Part shown: positions 22,635-34,247 of the stretch, in pieces
How positions within the stretch are numbered: position 1 is the first letter of the stretch
Layout: every line of letters starts with the position of its first letter
DNA from: Nematostella vectensis
Lineage: Eukaryota; Cnidaria; Anthozoa; Actiniaria; Edwardsiidae
Reading direction: 5' to 3'
Length of the DNA stretch: 64,000 bases
Assembly: GCF_932526225.1 (NCBI RefSeq)
Contig: NC_064048.1
Coordinates: 10,858,688-10,922,687 of the forward strand
Program-made: the position numbers and the translations under genes
The notes under the pieces: generated by a model
What the model saw: the letters and a program-made list of their open reading frames with translations, nothing else
The model's database searches: none
Told to the model about the DNA's origin: nothing

Positions 22635-22935
22635 CTAAATAAGAAAAATAACATTAGACCACCAGCGCTAACAAGTCACAGATTGCAAGTTGATCGTAAA
22701 CACACCCCGTGAGTCACTTGGAAATGAAAAGCAAAATATGAAGTCATCTTTAACGATAATAAACATATTCGAAAAGGAGCCCATGACCACAGGGTTACCA
22801 AACGACCAGCAAACTACAGAGACAGCGAACTGCTACCAAGGCAACCAAGGGTATTATTACACAGGGATACCACCAAGGGCGATAGGTCCATGATGCAGTG
22901 CGAGTTTGATCTGTGATCTCGTGATCTCTACAGAG

Positions 22936-22944
22936 AATATATAG
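22936..22944 (-). promoter_or_regulatory. TATA-like box upstream of the SEA-protein gene
   Basis: The minus strand reads CTATATATTC about 1 kb upstream of the start codon and about 300 bp upstream of the candidate 5' UTR exon. It is a plausible core promoter on sequence alone. Confidence 0.25.
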
Positions 22945-25900
22945 TCGGGTCGCTTAGCGCACAAAAAAAGCTCAATCTATACAGAGTGGACAAAAGCACC
23001 AAAATTGTTATAAACGTAGCCTAGAGGATGGTAATCAATATTGATCCATAAATAAAGAGCAATTATTTTTTTTAGAAATCTAGTGTTGCGGGTACCCTGT
23101 GGTAAGAATTTCATACGTTTTCAAGACACAAAAAAGATCAAAATGCACATATTTGAAAACGATTTCTATCATTTCAGCTGTATTCTATCGAAATTCGGGC
23201 CAAGAAACATATAAATAGCTATAAAAGCTACATTTGAAGAAGAAGGAAAACCTACTGGAACCCAGGCCCCACGCGGCTTTATTTACATCGCTTTTGCTAA
23301 CATGCAAATATGACTGATTTTTATTCATTAAATAAGCACAAATGTGGTGCACATGAATTTTCCCAGAAATTTTCTTTCAATGAGTTCTCTAAGTATTATA
23401 TTAAGAGCTATAGAGCTTTAATTAATTTAACCAGCGCGGCTGAATTGATAGGCCCGTCAGCAGGAAAAAAAAAAAGCTACCGATGAGGGAGATTTTTCAT
23501 AGCCTATTGTGCGTTGATAAATTATACCATGACAACTCGGATCATTTGTTTATCTTTTCGCTACGGCCCTATGTTATTTTAAAATCAAAGTATCACAATT
23601 GTTTCCGAGGCGAGAGCCTCGCTCTACCCCATGCTAGTTATGGGTCAAAGCGGGGGATCCGGCAGACGCCCTTGACTTCCAACCACTCGGTCGTATGGAG
23701 CCGAAAACCCTAGCTAATAGCGTTCCATGATTTATATTTTCATTTTGTAAAAAAAAAAAAAGAGGATATCGAACTAATATAGATCGGCAGCGGTGGCTGG
23801 CGTCTACAGATATGGCGCTCAAAACCTTCTGATCGTTAGAATAATAGAATAATTCTGGCTTTCGTCAGGTTTTGGGCTAAACGTGTCCTCTCTTAAGGTT
23901 GACGCTAGTATCGTCAACACTAGAGTTTTTGAACACTTGTTTATAGCACCGTCTTTTCTTTGGCACCTCGAAGAAAACGTCCCTGAGAAAGGAAAAAATC
24001 CTTTGTTTGGAAAAGAAATCCCCGCGGACCCTGGGCACATGCTAGCGTACGCGCATCATTCTGAAAAGTATCTTTCAGTTTGTTTCAGAATAACTTTCTC
24101 CCCTTTATTACAATAACGGTCCGCCGATCACTGATCCGCATCTTAGAAAAAGCCTCGAAAACTCTTTCCTTTAGTAGAAAATGGTTAAAGGATTTCTCAT
24201 TCCCAAAATATCCCAAGCGTGTCTCATGTACATTGTGGAGCTCGGACATCAGAAAAAGGAACGTACCATTTTCAACAGCCTCCACTTATATATTCTGTTA
24301 ATATATTCTATAAGCCTGACAAAAGCTCTATACTTTTTTTATCATCCTCTCTCTCTTCCTGGGGACCTTTCCTTTTCTTATGCTCCACGACCCTTTCCAT
24401 CCCTGAGGTCATCATTAAGACATCTTTAGGATAATAAAATAGTCTCCTATTGGTGCGGCGATTCATCACTTTGATGCACACGTAGGTAGCAATAAGCACT
24501 TTTTTTTTCGTAGTGCCTCTGCTGGTCAGCTTTTTTTAAAGTGCTTTCGAGCATTAATACCGCAAATTTGTGACAATTCCTGTGCCATTTTGCGCTATTT
24601 GCGCGACAAAGTTTCTACAGATGTTTCTTCTGCAGAACATCCAAATCTTCTAATATTCTCAAAAAAAGAATCACAACCTAATAACTTTGATTAAGGAGGC
24701 ATATCTAAAGCATCTTATTGGTCTTTGGTGTCTAGTCCCCCTTATTAAATCCATCTCTCCCTCTTTTTATTAAGCCAACGTCAAAATACCCGATAATCGC
24801 GATTAATAGCAGATTTAGAAGAAATAAATTTAAAATCAAGACAAAATTTCATATTTAGTAGGTTATAGACATTGTACGTCCTTGATACATAAAGAATTAG
24901 CTTTTTTTACCTAAAATACGCGATTATGAGGTACTTCCAGCATATACAGTGCCAATATAAGCCGCCATCTTGAGGGGGATTGGGTCTAGCTTTGAAAACG
25001 TTTTCTCTTAAATAAATCATTTTAATGCAGCCAACGACAGTTTTATCTTGAAATATTAACAAATACTGTTATATTTCCCCCACCAAAAAAAAAAAAAACA
25101 ATCAGATATTTCGCCTTAGTTTTGGAAATACAAGATCTTTTAAATTTCACCACAGGGAGCCCGTGATAGACGCTTTTTTTCTAATTTTTATTCCGTTACT
25201 ACACAAAATCCTCAAGTGGTACCGGTGGGCACCGGTCTTAATATTAATTAGCATCCTCTTGGCTATCTTTATGCCAAGTTTGGTGCTTTTGTCCGCTATG
25301 TATAGATTGAAACACTAAGCGATCGGAATAATAATGGAAAAGTGCAAAAAGATGGCCCTGGTATAATAGTTACTAGTTACTGGCAAAGTGGTCCATCCAA
25401 AAAAGCACCGAAGTAAGACAAGGGTCTCATTTCTACTTTAGTAAACACTGATAGTTTTCTTTGCAGTGTACACGTGCCCATGTGTTTTCACGTTGTAATT
25501 TGGTAAAAAAAAACCTGCTAAATTAGCCACTGATTGTATAGATAGCATTGGTTCTAAAATTTCCTTCTCCCACACAGGATGACCATACCTCTTTTAGATG
25601 TTGGGTAGCCTGTGGTGTTCCGTATATCCATGCAAAAGAACAAAACATGGCTGCGGTTAGCTGAAGCAAAAAGTGGGCCCTCGAAAAATGGCCAGGTCTA
25701 TCCTTCTGCGTTATCCTGAAGCATTGAAAATCATCCAGGATAAGGGAGAAATTGTTCTGCTTAGAACTGCAACATAAAACGACAATCAGTTGACAGTTTC
25801 AATTTGAAATTTCAGTTTCGAGTGACGAATATTTAAAAATCTGGAAACCGCTTTCTGTCTCCTGTGTCGGGATTACAAAATACATCTGTCTTTCGTGACC

Positions 25901-25984
25901 GCAATCTATTATCCGGCAATTCAAGGACATCGCAGGCCATTAGCACAATAGATAAGAAAACAAATATACTGATAGTTAAATACA
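22945..25984. other. Intergenic AT-rich region upstream of GAS2
   Basis: No gene supported. Short open frames at 23483-23713 and 23819-24434 overlap on both strands, have no recognisable domain and no convincing splice partners. The segment contains the dispersed repeat copy at 24501-25085. The last 300 bp should include the divergently placed GAS2 promoter and 5' UTR, but no core element is obvious. Confidence 0.5.
24501..25085 (+). mobile_element. Dispersed repeat, copy A
   Basis: This segment aligns along its length with 42432-42888 in the same orientation. Shared blocks include TCGTAGTGCCTC, TTCCTGTGCCATTTTGCGC, CAGAACATCCAA, TTTAGTAGGTTATAGACAT, GGGGGATTGGGTCTAGCTTT and GACAGTTTTATCTT. 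It has no coding capacity. Copy A carries insertions such as GCTTTCGAGCATTAATACCG that are absent in copy B. Confidence 0.85.
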
Positions 25985-28900
25985 ATGAGTAGTGGCATGA
26001 AGTCAGATGGGGGCAAGCAAGTCAGAGAGGAGAAAGAAAACCTAGAGCCAAACGACGTGGACGAAGACATGAGAATTGAACGATTCGGGGAAGATTTGAA
26101 CCCTCTCAAGGAAGACCTCGCAGAATGGCTATCCAGAGTATTAGAAGTTGAAGTCCAGGCGGATAATTTCATGGATTATTTAGATAATGGTGTCCTCCTA
26201 TGCAAGCTTGCACAATTAATCCAAAAGGCCGCTACAGAATGGATAAAACTTGACAAGGCGATGTCTGTCACTTTGCCGAGTCTTGGTTCGAGATTTCACC
26301 AAAATGCGAAGTCTGGGACCTTCTTTGCTCGGGATAACGCGGCTTATTTTCTCAAATGGTGCAAAGGAGTCGGTATTCAGGATTCCGTGATGTTCGAAAG
26401 TGATGGTTTAGTTTTGCAAAAGCAACCAAGGGAAGTTCTGCTGTGTTTGCTAGATGTTGCTAGATTCGCTGCAAATTTCGGGATCGACCCTCCAAACCTT
26501 GTAAAATTGGAAAAAGAGATTGACGAAGAAATAGAACAAGAAGTAAAACCGCCTAAAAAGGAAAAGAAACCTGCAAAACCTCTTGCTGTTGATGACGAGG
26601 TATGTAAGTCTTTTAAAATGTGATAATTGCAAATGTGATAATTGCAAAATTGAATTCATGGTTGTGTATCTATTTTATTAGTTGCTGACCTAATTATTAT
26701 TTTCGTTTTGATTGTTTAAATTTTCGTCTGAAAAACTATAATGGACTGTGTATTATCATTTATTCTGAAAAAAAGTCACACCTTGGAAATATTATTCTAA
26801 GCTTAAAGTAAACATCCTATGTTGTATATTGAAATTGAAACGGGAAACTACATTTGGATAACCCCTGGGGCGAATATTAAGACTGTTTGTAACAATCCCT
26901 TTTTTTTTAATTCACTGCTTTCAAATCCTTCAGTATTGTTGCTTTCTACATTTATAACAATATATTTTTTAATAATATATAAATATTTTATTAGTAGGGC
27001 ATACATGGGTGGAGCATTCCACTACTCCTCCCTTTTCTAAATTACATATTTTCATTCCACATATCTTTTACAACAATCATAAATACAATTGATAGTTTAG
27101 ATTTTGGTATTACAAGCACATAGACAAAGTGACGTTTATGAGACAGACTCAAACAGATGAGCTAAGTGTATAATTTAGTGAAAGTGTTGCTGGCCCACCT
27201 TTTTAATAGAACGTTAGCTTTTGTTGTAATTGTTTGGTTTTTAGACTGATAAAAATAGAAACCCAATGCCACAAAGTGGTAAAAAGCACTTTGTTGCCTA
27301 TAAAGACAGATGTTTTGTAAGGGTATCAATTTCAAACATCATGTTTATTTTTCATCACTTTTAAAACACTAACATTTTATAAAGTCAAAGTGTTTTGTAA
27401 GCTTACCTTTTGTGACCTTTTTTGAGTCTGTATTAGGGATCTCATAAAGTTAAAAAAATTCTAAAAATCTGATAAAAAAACTTGATAGATGTGACCATCC
27501 ACCAACCTCCATTTTTTTCCCGAATAAAGATCACAGGTCATGCTCGCCCCATGCTCTTTTTAGACTATTTAGAAAAATGAAAGAATAAACACCTTGTGTC
27601 ATTCTTACTTCTGTGAGAAGAGTAGTTAGTGCATTTCATTGCTATTTGCCAACAAATGCACAACAAATGGTACAGAGATGTACTCTAGACCAGCAATATT
27701 TTTTTATTTTCCCATTTTTTTCTTTTTTTTTCTGAGTTGCCCCTACCACCCTCTTCCATTTTTTTCTCAGATTTTTTAACATTTTAAATAGAAATATCCC
27801 AACCCATAAGGCACTTAAAGCAACATTATGATTTCCATGCCATAAAAGCTCTCATTACAAGCCCCCTCCACAACAGAATAAAAGTGTTTGTTAACCAATG
27901 TGCTGCTGTCAATGAAAAATACTGACTCAACTGTAATGTTTGCATTTGATTAAGGTATTCAGACTTGCCAAAAAGTACAGTGTGAAGATAGAACGGATAA
28001 AAGAAGGCCGCTACATTGTGGAGAACAAGATCAACATTTTTGTCAGGGTAAAGAGTCGGTCATACCAACATGTTATGTATATTATAACAGTGGTATAGGG
28101 GTGAGAATGGTATAGAGTGGGTAAAAGAAGGCAGTTACATAGTGGTAAACAAGATCCAATATTCTAATCAGGGTAAGGTGTTTGTCAGTCCAATGTTTTA
28201 AGTTGAATACTGCAACAGGGCCCATAGCTTAGTGCGGGTGCACATATCTCCATCCACCCCCTCCCACCTGCAGCTATCAACAAACAGCCGGTTATTCAAG
28301 TACACTCTATTTTCATAAGAATGTCTATGTTTTCAGCTGGCACTGGACCATTCTTATTTTTGGAAAATGTTTGTAAAATTGTTCATTAGATTTTAGTGTA
28401 TATGAAAATATAATACCCAGTGAATTGTTAGGAAATGATTACACAAAATGATTGATAGCAACACATTGTGAACACAACTTTATACTGCATTTTAGAATGT
28501 ATCAGACTGATAGGCTATCTCAGCCTCGGCATGTTCTCAGCATATTCTTAAAATCTGGTGAAATCTCAGGCTGAGGGTCTTAGAAAAAAGGGTTTTTATT
28601 TTAAAAAAAGGTGCATTGAATAAGGACAACCCTAATTACAGGGCTTCTGGAATTATGCACTTGTGCTAAAGCGCATAATTTGGCTTTTTCCGCGTATCCA
28701 CAAATTTCTGCGTAACCCCGCGTAATTTGGCTAAATTTTGAAAGACAAATAATTTAATTGCACAGCTGATGTGTTCTTTTAGGGTTCTTACCTCTATTTC
28801 GAACTGAATTTCGAAAACAAATAAAATGCCTAGGCGTTGTTTGCTAAACCGCGAAAGCCTAGGACTAATAATAAAATACCTTTTTTAATTGGCTGGTGGC

Positions 28901-30637
28901 TAGGAGCCAATTAAAACTTGCCTAAGATATTTTCATGCAAAAAAATAACCTTTTCAAGTTATTTCGTGCTTTCCTTTGGTACAAAATGTAGTTTGGGTGT
29001 AACAGTTGATATTCCTTGTAATTTAGCGCGTAATTCAGTAAAGAATCCCGCAAAATTTTGATTTTTAAAGAAAAATATATTGCAAAATCCCGCATAATTT
29101 AACGCGTAATGATTGATTTTCCTTGTAATTTAGCAAAGAATCCGGCATAATTTTGAGGGTTTTTTTTCGCGTAATTCCAGAAGCCCTGTACTCACGAGAA
29201 CGGTTCCGATGTTTCTTTTTGATTAAAGTAATTATGCAGTATATGTATTATGACAGTACATTCTAATAGTGTCTGATGCCTGGTTCGTATGACTCAAAAT
29301 TTTAAGGGCCTTAAAATGTTTTTTTTTTACTCAAATTCCAGAATTTCTAGCAAATATTATAATGCTTTGATTTATTTATTTGAGTTGTTACCAGTGAATT
29401 GTTATATTGTGCAAGCTCACGCTAAATTCTCAATTTACTGTTGTTCTGACTGTTCGGCCGCAGGAGCCATGTTATTTCAGAATATGGACTATAAAGAGCT
29501 TTCTACCAATATTTTTCCTAATTGCAGATTGTGCGTAACCATGTGATGGTCAGGGTAGGTGGCGGGTGGGACACCCTGGAGCATTTTATCAGCAGACATG
29601 ACCCCAAGAAGCTCGGAAAGATTCTCACCTGTAAGTTACATAGATCTCATGTAAACGAGCCTCACAAGGGTTTTACAATGACACTTGTAAATCACACTCT
29701 CCGTGTGTTATTAGAGGATACAGTACTTGCTGGCTTGGTGTCAGCACGTGCGCCTGCTTCCCAAAACTAGATAGTAAATAGATAGTTTTCTTTGTTGTAT
29801 AAAAACAAATAGATATCTTGTTTTTGTGCGTAGTCCTCAAATGGATCCTCAAAAGCACTACAGCCTGGAACGATAGTCATGCAACTCAACTACCTCTTGT
29901 TGCATTTTTTTTTGTTCATGACATGCTGTGAAGTCATCTGTGTTAATTTCTATAAAAAAATTGAAACCACTGGAGCAGATGTTATTGCTTTATTACAAAT
30001 CACAGAGAAATTTCTCACTAGCCTGAAAAATAGTGTTCAGACAAATCTGGAACTTATGGTCAAATAATGGCCTGTTTTTTTGTGGATGACCAGTTGTTCC
30101 CTGAAGAATTGGGGTTACACCTCCTCAATTATTCCCTGTATCTGCTAAGGGGGGGGGGGGGGGGGGGAGAGATTTTCTTTTGTAAAATTTTGGTTCTACT
30201 TGGGAGGGGTGGGGGGGGCTGGCAGCACCCCCCTACTACGCCCCTGTGATAGCTTGGCTCTACCAGGGGCGGATCCGGAGCCCCAAAAAGGGGGGCAGAA
30301 GCAAGGGATTTCCAGAAAGCGGGGGGGGGGGGGGACTATTCAATGTTCTTCCGTGTATTTCCTTACAGTATATATTTTTTGCCATTTTTAAGCCAAAAAT
30401 CTGAAAAAAGGGGGGCCAGGCCCTGCCCCCCTCTAGATCCGCCCCTGCCCCCCTCTAGATCCTCTCCTGCCCCCCTCTAGATCCTCTCCTGCCCCCCCTC
30501 TAGATCCGCCCCTGCCTATCATCAGTGCCCATGTGTTATCATCTGTCTTTACTCGTGTTTCAGCCACTCCTGCCCCTTGTCCCAACCATCACCATGGCGA
30601 CATTCAGTGCAAGGGACACTGCGTAGCATCAACATGA
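25985..30637 (+). CDS. GAS2: GAS2 homologue (CH + GAR domains), cytoskeletal linker
   Basis: Growth-arrest-specific 2 family: the CH domain contacts actin and the GAR domain contacts microtubules. Exons 25985-26599, 27955-28047, 29528-29630, 30564-30634 plus stop 30635-30637; all phases join, giving 294 residues against about 313 in vertebrate GAS2. Residues about 35-165 are the type 3 CH domain: [59 protein letters not shown]. About 167-205 are a charged Lys/Glu/Pro linker. Residues 206-270 are GAR, with [25 protein letters not shown] and HDP. The CxC cysteines normally at the start of GAR are absent: the sequence runs [20 protein letters not shown]. The start is the first ATG of a long open exon. 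The TGA follows [15 protein letters not shown] lies at 31776. Confidence 0.92.
26600..27954. other. GAS2 intron 1
   Basis: AT-rich with T runs. No repeat array, RNA gene or extra exon is evident. Short open frames such as 26819-27040 lack domains and are not needed for the model. Confidence 0.6.
28100..28216 (+). pseudogene. Decayed duplicate of the GAS2 GAR exon with flanking intron
   Basis: The copy reads GTAAAAGAAGGCAGTTACAT...GTAAACAAGATC...AATCAGG|GTAAGG. The real exon reads ATAAAAGAAGGCCGCTACAT...GAGAACAAGATC...GTCAGG|GTAAAG. Similarity continues into the intron (ends ATAACAG against GCAACAG). Period is 124 bp. The donor-like CAGGGTAAGG is intact, but frame breaks make it non-coding. 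Confidence 0.85.
28639..29188. mobile_element. MITE-like element with 20-bp terminal inverted repeats and TA flanks
   Basis: The left end CAGGGCTTCTGGAATTATGC and the right end GCGTAATTCCAGAAGCCCTG are inverse with one mismatch. TA flanks both sides. The interior has repeated inverse motifs GCGTAATT/GCGCATAAT and no ORF. It lies in GAS2 intron 2. Confidence 0.85.
30147..30169. repeat. G homopolymer tract
   Basis: A run of about 18 G in GAS2 intron 3. Several similar runs occur in the window (30320, 35127, 36496 as C, 60735) and are likely length-polymorphic. Confidence 0.9.
30264..30514. mobile_element. Short CAGGGGCGGATC-ended element
   Basis: It begins CAGGGGCGGATCCGG and ends TCTAGATCCGCCCCTG, inverse of each other. 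The right end is amplified about four times as CCCCTCTAGATCC[GT]C[CT]CCTGC (30424-30514). A run of 14 G lies inside. This terminal type is common in small hAT-like non-autonomous elements; related copies occur at 50818-50946. Confidence 0.7.
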
Positions 30638-31775
30638 TCTCAATGGATCATTTGCTTATCATTAAAAGGGTATATCATACTGGTTGTTTTGGTAAAGCTA
30701 GAGTGGCAACATTTCTGGTGAGAGGTAACCTGGAGACGGTGTTAACTGTAGACCAGGGTAATTACAAAATCCTTTGGGATATTTTTATTTCAAACACTAT
30801 AGTGGGAAAAAAGCTCAAATTTCAATGACACAAATAGTTGAATCAATTTTAAAGAGTTGCATTTGATATTTTGTTTGCTATTCCTCACTAAAGTACTTAC
30901 ATAGACAGAAATGTTCTGCCTTATTAGATGTGAAATGTGCTTATTTGAAGTGTTATGTCAAGTTTTTTCACCATGTCCACCTGATGTGTTATCTTTTACG
31001 ATGTAAAATTGCTGTTTACCACATTTTCTTTTATCCCAGGGTTGAAATTTATTTTGAATATATCAACCATGTCTGTTTTTTATGGATAAACTCCAACATC
31101 TATTGAACTACTGTATCTGTATGTTTTTTTTTTTAGTGTTTGATTATATTTATTGAGGTGTCAACTACAAGTTGTCAATAATATGCTTGTAAAGATTACA
31201 ATTGTTTTATTTATTGTGATCCTTTCTGTCAGACAATAAGGACATAATTAAGCAAATATGATGGCAAGAAGGAAGAATATGACACTTAAAATGATCTTGC
31301 TTAGTAAATAGTTTTGAATTTTTTTTTAAATGCAACTTTTATAGCCCAGAAAACATAAAGATGAGTCAAGAACCTTATTTCTAACAAACAATGATTGTAT
31401 GGTTTTTAGCGTACAATTAAATTGATGTAGGTAGTGAAACCTTTTCATGTTATATTTTGGAGGAAAACTGATTACATGCATTAGATAGAGTGTATTCATG
31501 TCTAGGTCTTCAAATTTTCAATTGCTTTCTGCCAATGCCATTCCCATTGCCATCATCCTTGCTTAAGTCCCCAAATACTTTTTTTGAAGACAGCTGTTCA
31601 AAGCTAAAAAAAATAATTATATTTTTGGAGTAACTGTTTTACATCTTTGCACCTAGAGAGTGTTTGAAATAAGTAATTTATATTTTGTACAATACTTTTT
31701 AAAAAGTGTGTGGTATATTTATTTAATGAAAAAGAAAGTGAAAGAGTTGCTTTTAAGCTTTACAAAAAAAATCTC

Positions 31776-31781
31776 AATAAA
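31776..31781 (+). terminator. AATAAA polyadenylation signal of GAS2
   Basis: AATAAA about 1.14 kb after the GAS2 stop. It is only 52 bp from the SVIP stop codon on the opposite strand (31833), so the two 3' UTRs must meet or overlap. Confidence 0.5.
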
Positions 31782-31832
31782 AAGACAAATTTGAGACTAT
31801 AATGACTGGCTGTTTATCATCAGAAGTTTGAA

Positions 31833-33845
31833 TTATCCCACTGTCCACTGCAATAAAAAATAAGCCATTTTAGATACAGTATCATAAAAGTTAACAGCAT
31901 AACATAATTCAGCACAAAAGTAATGTTAACAACCTGTAAATTTTGCAAATTGCCCCAGTCACACCCTATCCCTCTAGCCTGCTAGCCGGAGATTCGGGAG
32001 GCGAGAGGAGGTATCCCAAGGAGGATTCACAGGAATCCCGAATCTCCGGAGAGCCGGCTAGCAAGCTAGATCTCTCTTAATCTTAGCGCTGCCCCCCCCC
32101 CCACCTCCAAACAGGGGCCTAACCTGACCCCTCCCCTCTTACCCTTAGCCCTACCCCACCCCCCTTAATCTTAGCCCAATCTTCCACATTCTCTTATACC
32201 TCTGCCATACCTGACATTTAGCCAAAGCCAGCCACACACCACACCCATCTTAGCCCTACCTACCCCCACCTCTTTTGCCTTTAATTAAGGGCCGGCTAAC
32301 AAAAAAGCTGTTGTTGTTGTCTCTTTGTCAGAGGCACCATTTTGTGATGACAAGCTTTGTTATTTTTTTGTGTTGCCACTGTTTAAAGGTATTACGGGCT
32401 CATCGCATGGAAAACTTGTCAAGGTAAACATGCTCATGTAGACAGCATGTCTACAAAAATGACTAGAACTGTCAAGAAAAACTTGTAAAGTAAAAAATGC
32501 CCTTGTAAACGGCCCTTTAGTCTCACCACACCCCACCCGTCTTTCCCTTCGTCCCGCCTCTCACACCCTCTTCTACCCTTGCCTCACCTAACCCTTCCTT
32601 CTAATCTTAGCCCACCCCACCTATTTTACCCTTAGTCTCACCACACCCCACCTCTTTTACCCTTAGTCTCACCACACCCCACCTCCTTTACCCTTAGTCT
32701 CACCACACCCCACCTCCTTTACCCTTAGTCTCACCACACCCCACCCTTTGTACCCTTAGCCCCACCCCACCTCCTTTACCCTTAGTCTCACCACACCCTA
32801 CCTTCTTTACCCTTAGTCTCAGCACACCACACCCCACCTCTTTTACCCTTAGTCACACCACACCCTACCTCCCTTACCCTTAGCCCCAACCTATACCTCT
32901 TCAACCCTTAGTCTTGTCACACCCCGCCCCTCTTACCCTTAGCCCTGCCTCCCCCTGAGCTTTTGCGGCTTTCTCTGCATTTTCTCTCTTCTGTTGCTGC
33001 CTCTTTAATCTCTCTGGGTCTTTTATTCCTTTGCCTTCAGCCTGAAAAATTGTTTGTGTAGCAGCATAAAAGACATGCAAGAGAGGATTGTTTTCTAAAC
33101 CTCAACAACAAGGCAATAGGCTCCCAGGTAAGTAAAGTATAGTGTATAAATGATGGGTCAAATCACTTATCATATTTATTGTAGTGACACTTGCTCACTG
33201 CTAAATGAACACGGATTAGTAAACAAAGTGCTGCAGATAATGGTTTGTTTAGAGGTAAAATAAGGGATATTTTCTACCTGTTGCTGCTGGCGTGCTGCAG
33301 CTTCTGCTTGTTGCTGTCTCCTTGTTTCCTTGAGAAGGAAAACATCATCATTTTAACAAGAAAATACATTTTCAAACATTTAGCGAAATGGAAGGTAACC
33401 AAGTGGACGAATTAGACATTCGCATCACTAGCCAGCCTGAAGGCAACCAAAGCATATCTGTGTTGCCATATGATTCACAAAACATATGATTTAAGCTACA
33501 TGACATGAATAAAGCTCAGCCTTTGCCATGGTGGTTAAAAAATAGCAAGTTGCATTATGGGGTGGTAAGCATTGCCCTTTAAAGGTTCAGTAAAATTGTT
33601 CAGTTTATTTTGCACTATTTTTGGATACAGTTACTTTGTTACAAGCTACCGCATAACTTAGAGTCCACACTATGAGCTAAAGATTTCTGTTGAAGATCTC
33701 GCAATTATCATAAAAATATACTCAAATAGTTGGATATAGAGTCTAAAAGATAAAGCGAGAACTGCTTTTCACTGCTAACCTCGTCTGGTGTTACGACAGT
33801 TGTTGCCGGTTCCTGGGGACTCAAGCAATCATAGCAATTCCCCAT
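31833..33845 (-). CDS. SVIP: SVIP, small VCP/p97-interacting protein
   Basis: A small lipid-anchored inhibitor of p97/VCP in ER-associated degradation. Exons in transcript order: 33845-33780, 33328-33278, 33041-32937, 31847-31833; lengths 66, 51, 105 and 15, all phase 0. The product is 78 residues; vertebrate SVIP has about 77. It starts MGNCYDCLSPQEP, with Gly2 and nearby cysteines suited to N-myristoylation and palmitoylation. The middle is a basic/Gln/Ala helix (ETRRQQQAEAAARQQQQ) that fits the VCP-interacting helix. It ends GLRWTVG; the terminal exon codes only WTVG plus stop. The GLRWTV ending and size are diagnostic. The exon 3 donor is amplified in the adjacent intron. Confidence 0.88.
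31977..32068. repeat. 92-bp hairpin element
   Basis: CTAGCCTGCTAGCCGGAGAT and TTCGGGA on the left pair with TCCCGAATCTCCGG and AGCCGGCTAGCAAGCTAG on the right. The extra CTCTCCGG on one arm makes it imperfect. It lies in the last SVIP intron and is probably a very small foldback transposon. Confidence 0.7.
32095..32943 (-). repeat. About 31-bp minisatellite seeded at the SVIP exon 3 donor
   Basis: On the minus strand exon 3 ends GGGCTAAGG and the donor is GTAAGAGGGG. The intron then repeats GACTAAGGGTAAAGGAGG plus TGGGGTGTGGTGA about 10-12 times, with variants GGCTAAGGGTAAGGGAGG. Every unit contains CTAAGG|GTAA, matching the real junction. A less regular part extends toward 32095 around an unrelated AT segment at 32280-32520. 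Confidence 0.88.
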
Positions 33846-34247
33846 CGCATCGTAGCTTCAAAGAAGACAGTCAACACGGCACTTGGTGTCCTAGAATACC
33901 GCCAGAAACATTCACAATCCGCGGATTACACCTGTGGTTGTGTGATCAAGTGCTCGAATTGTTTTGATCAGATGTTCTTTGGGGTGCGTAAACCGCTGGT
34001 TCTTGAACTGTGGGCAATCATTCCGAGAAAAAGTCGAGGATATCTCAAGTATACTAGAAACTAATAAAAGCATTGGATGCTTTGAAAGAGGCTTCATGAT
34101 CGATATGAAACATTGTATAGAGAGGGTATTTGATTAACTCGTAAAAAATTATGCTTAAAAAAACTCGAAGATTTGCTTTTCTACTCTCCGACAATTTTCC
34201 GAGTAAAAGCCGACTTTTGCGTGGCATTCTGGGTACAGGAAATAAAA
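33846..34247. promoter_or_regulatory. Shared head-to-head promoter of SVIP (-) and SMPD2 (+)
   Basis: Only 402 bp separate the two start codons, which face away from each other, so both 5' UTRs and promoters lie here. I see no TATA box or CpG-rich core. An ATTCTGGGTACAGGAAATAAAA segment precedes the SMPD2 ATG. Bidirectional use is inferred from geometry. Confidence 0.6.
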
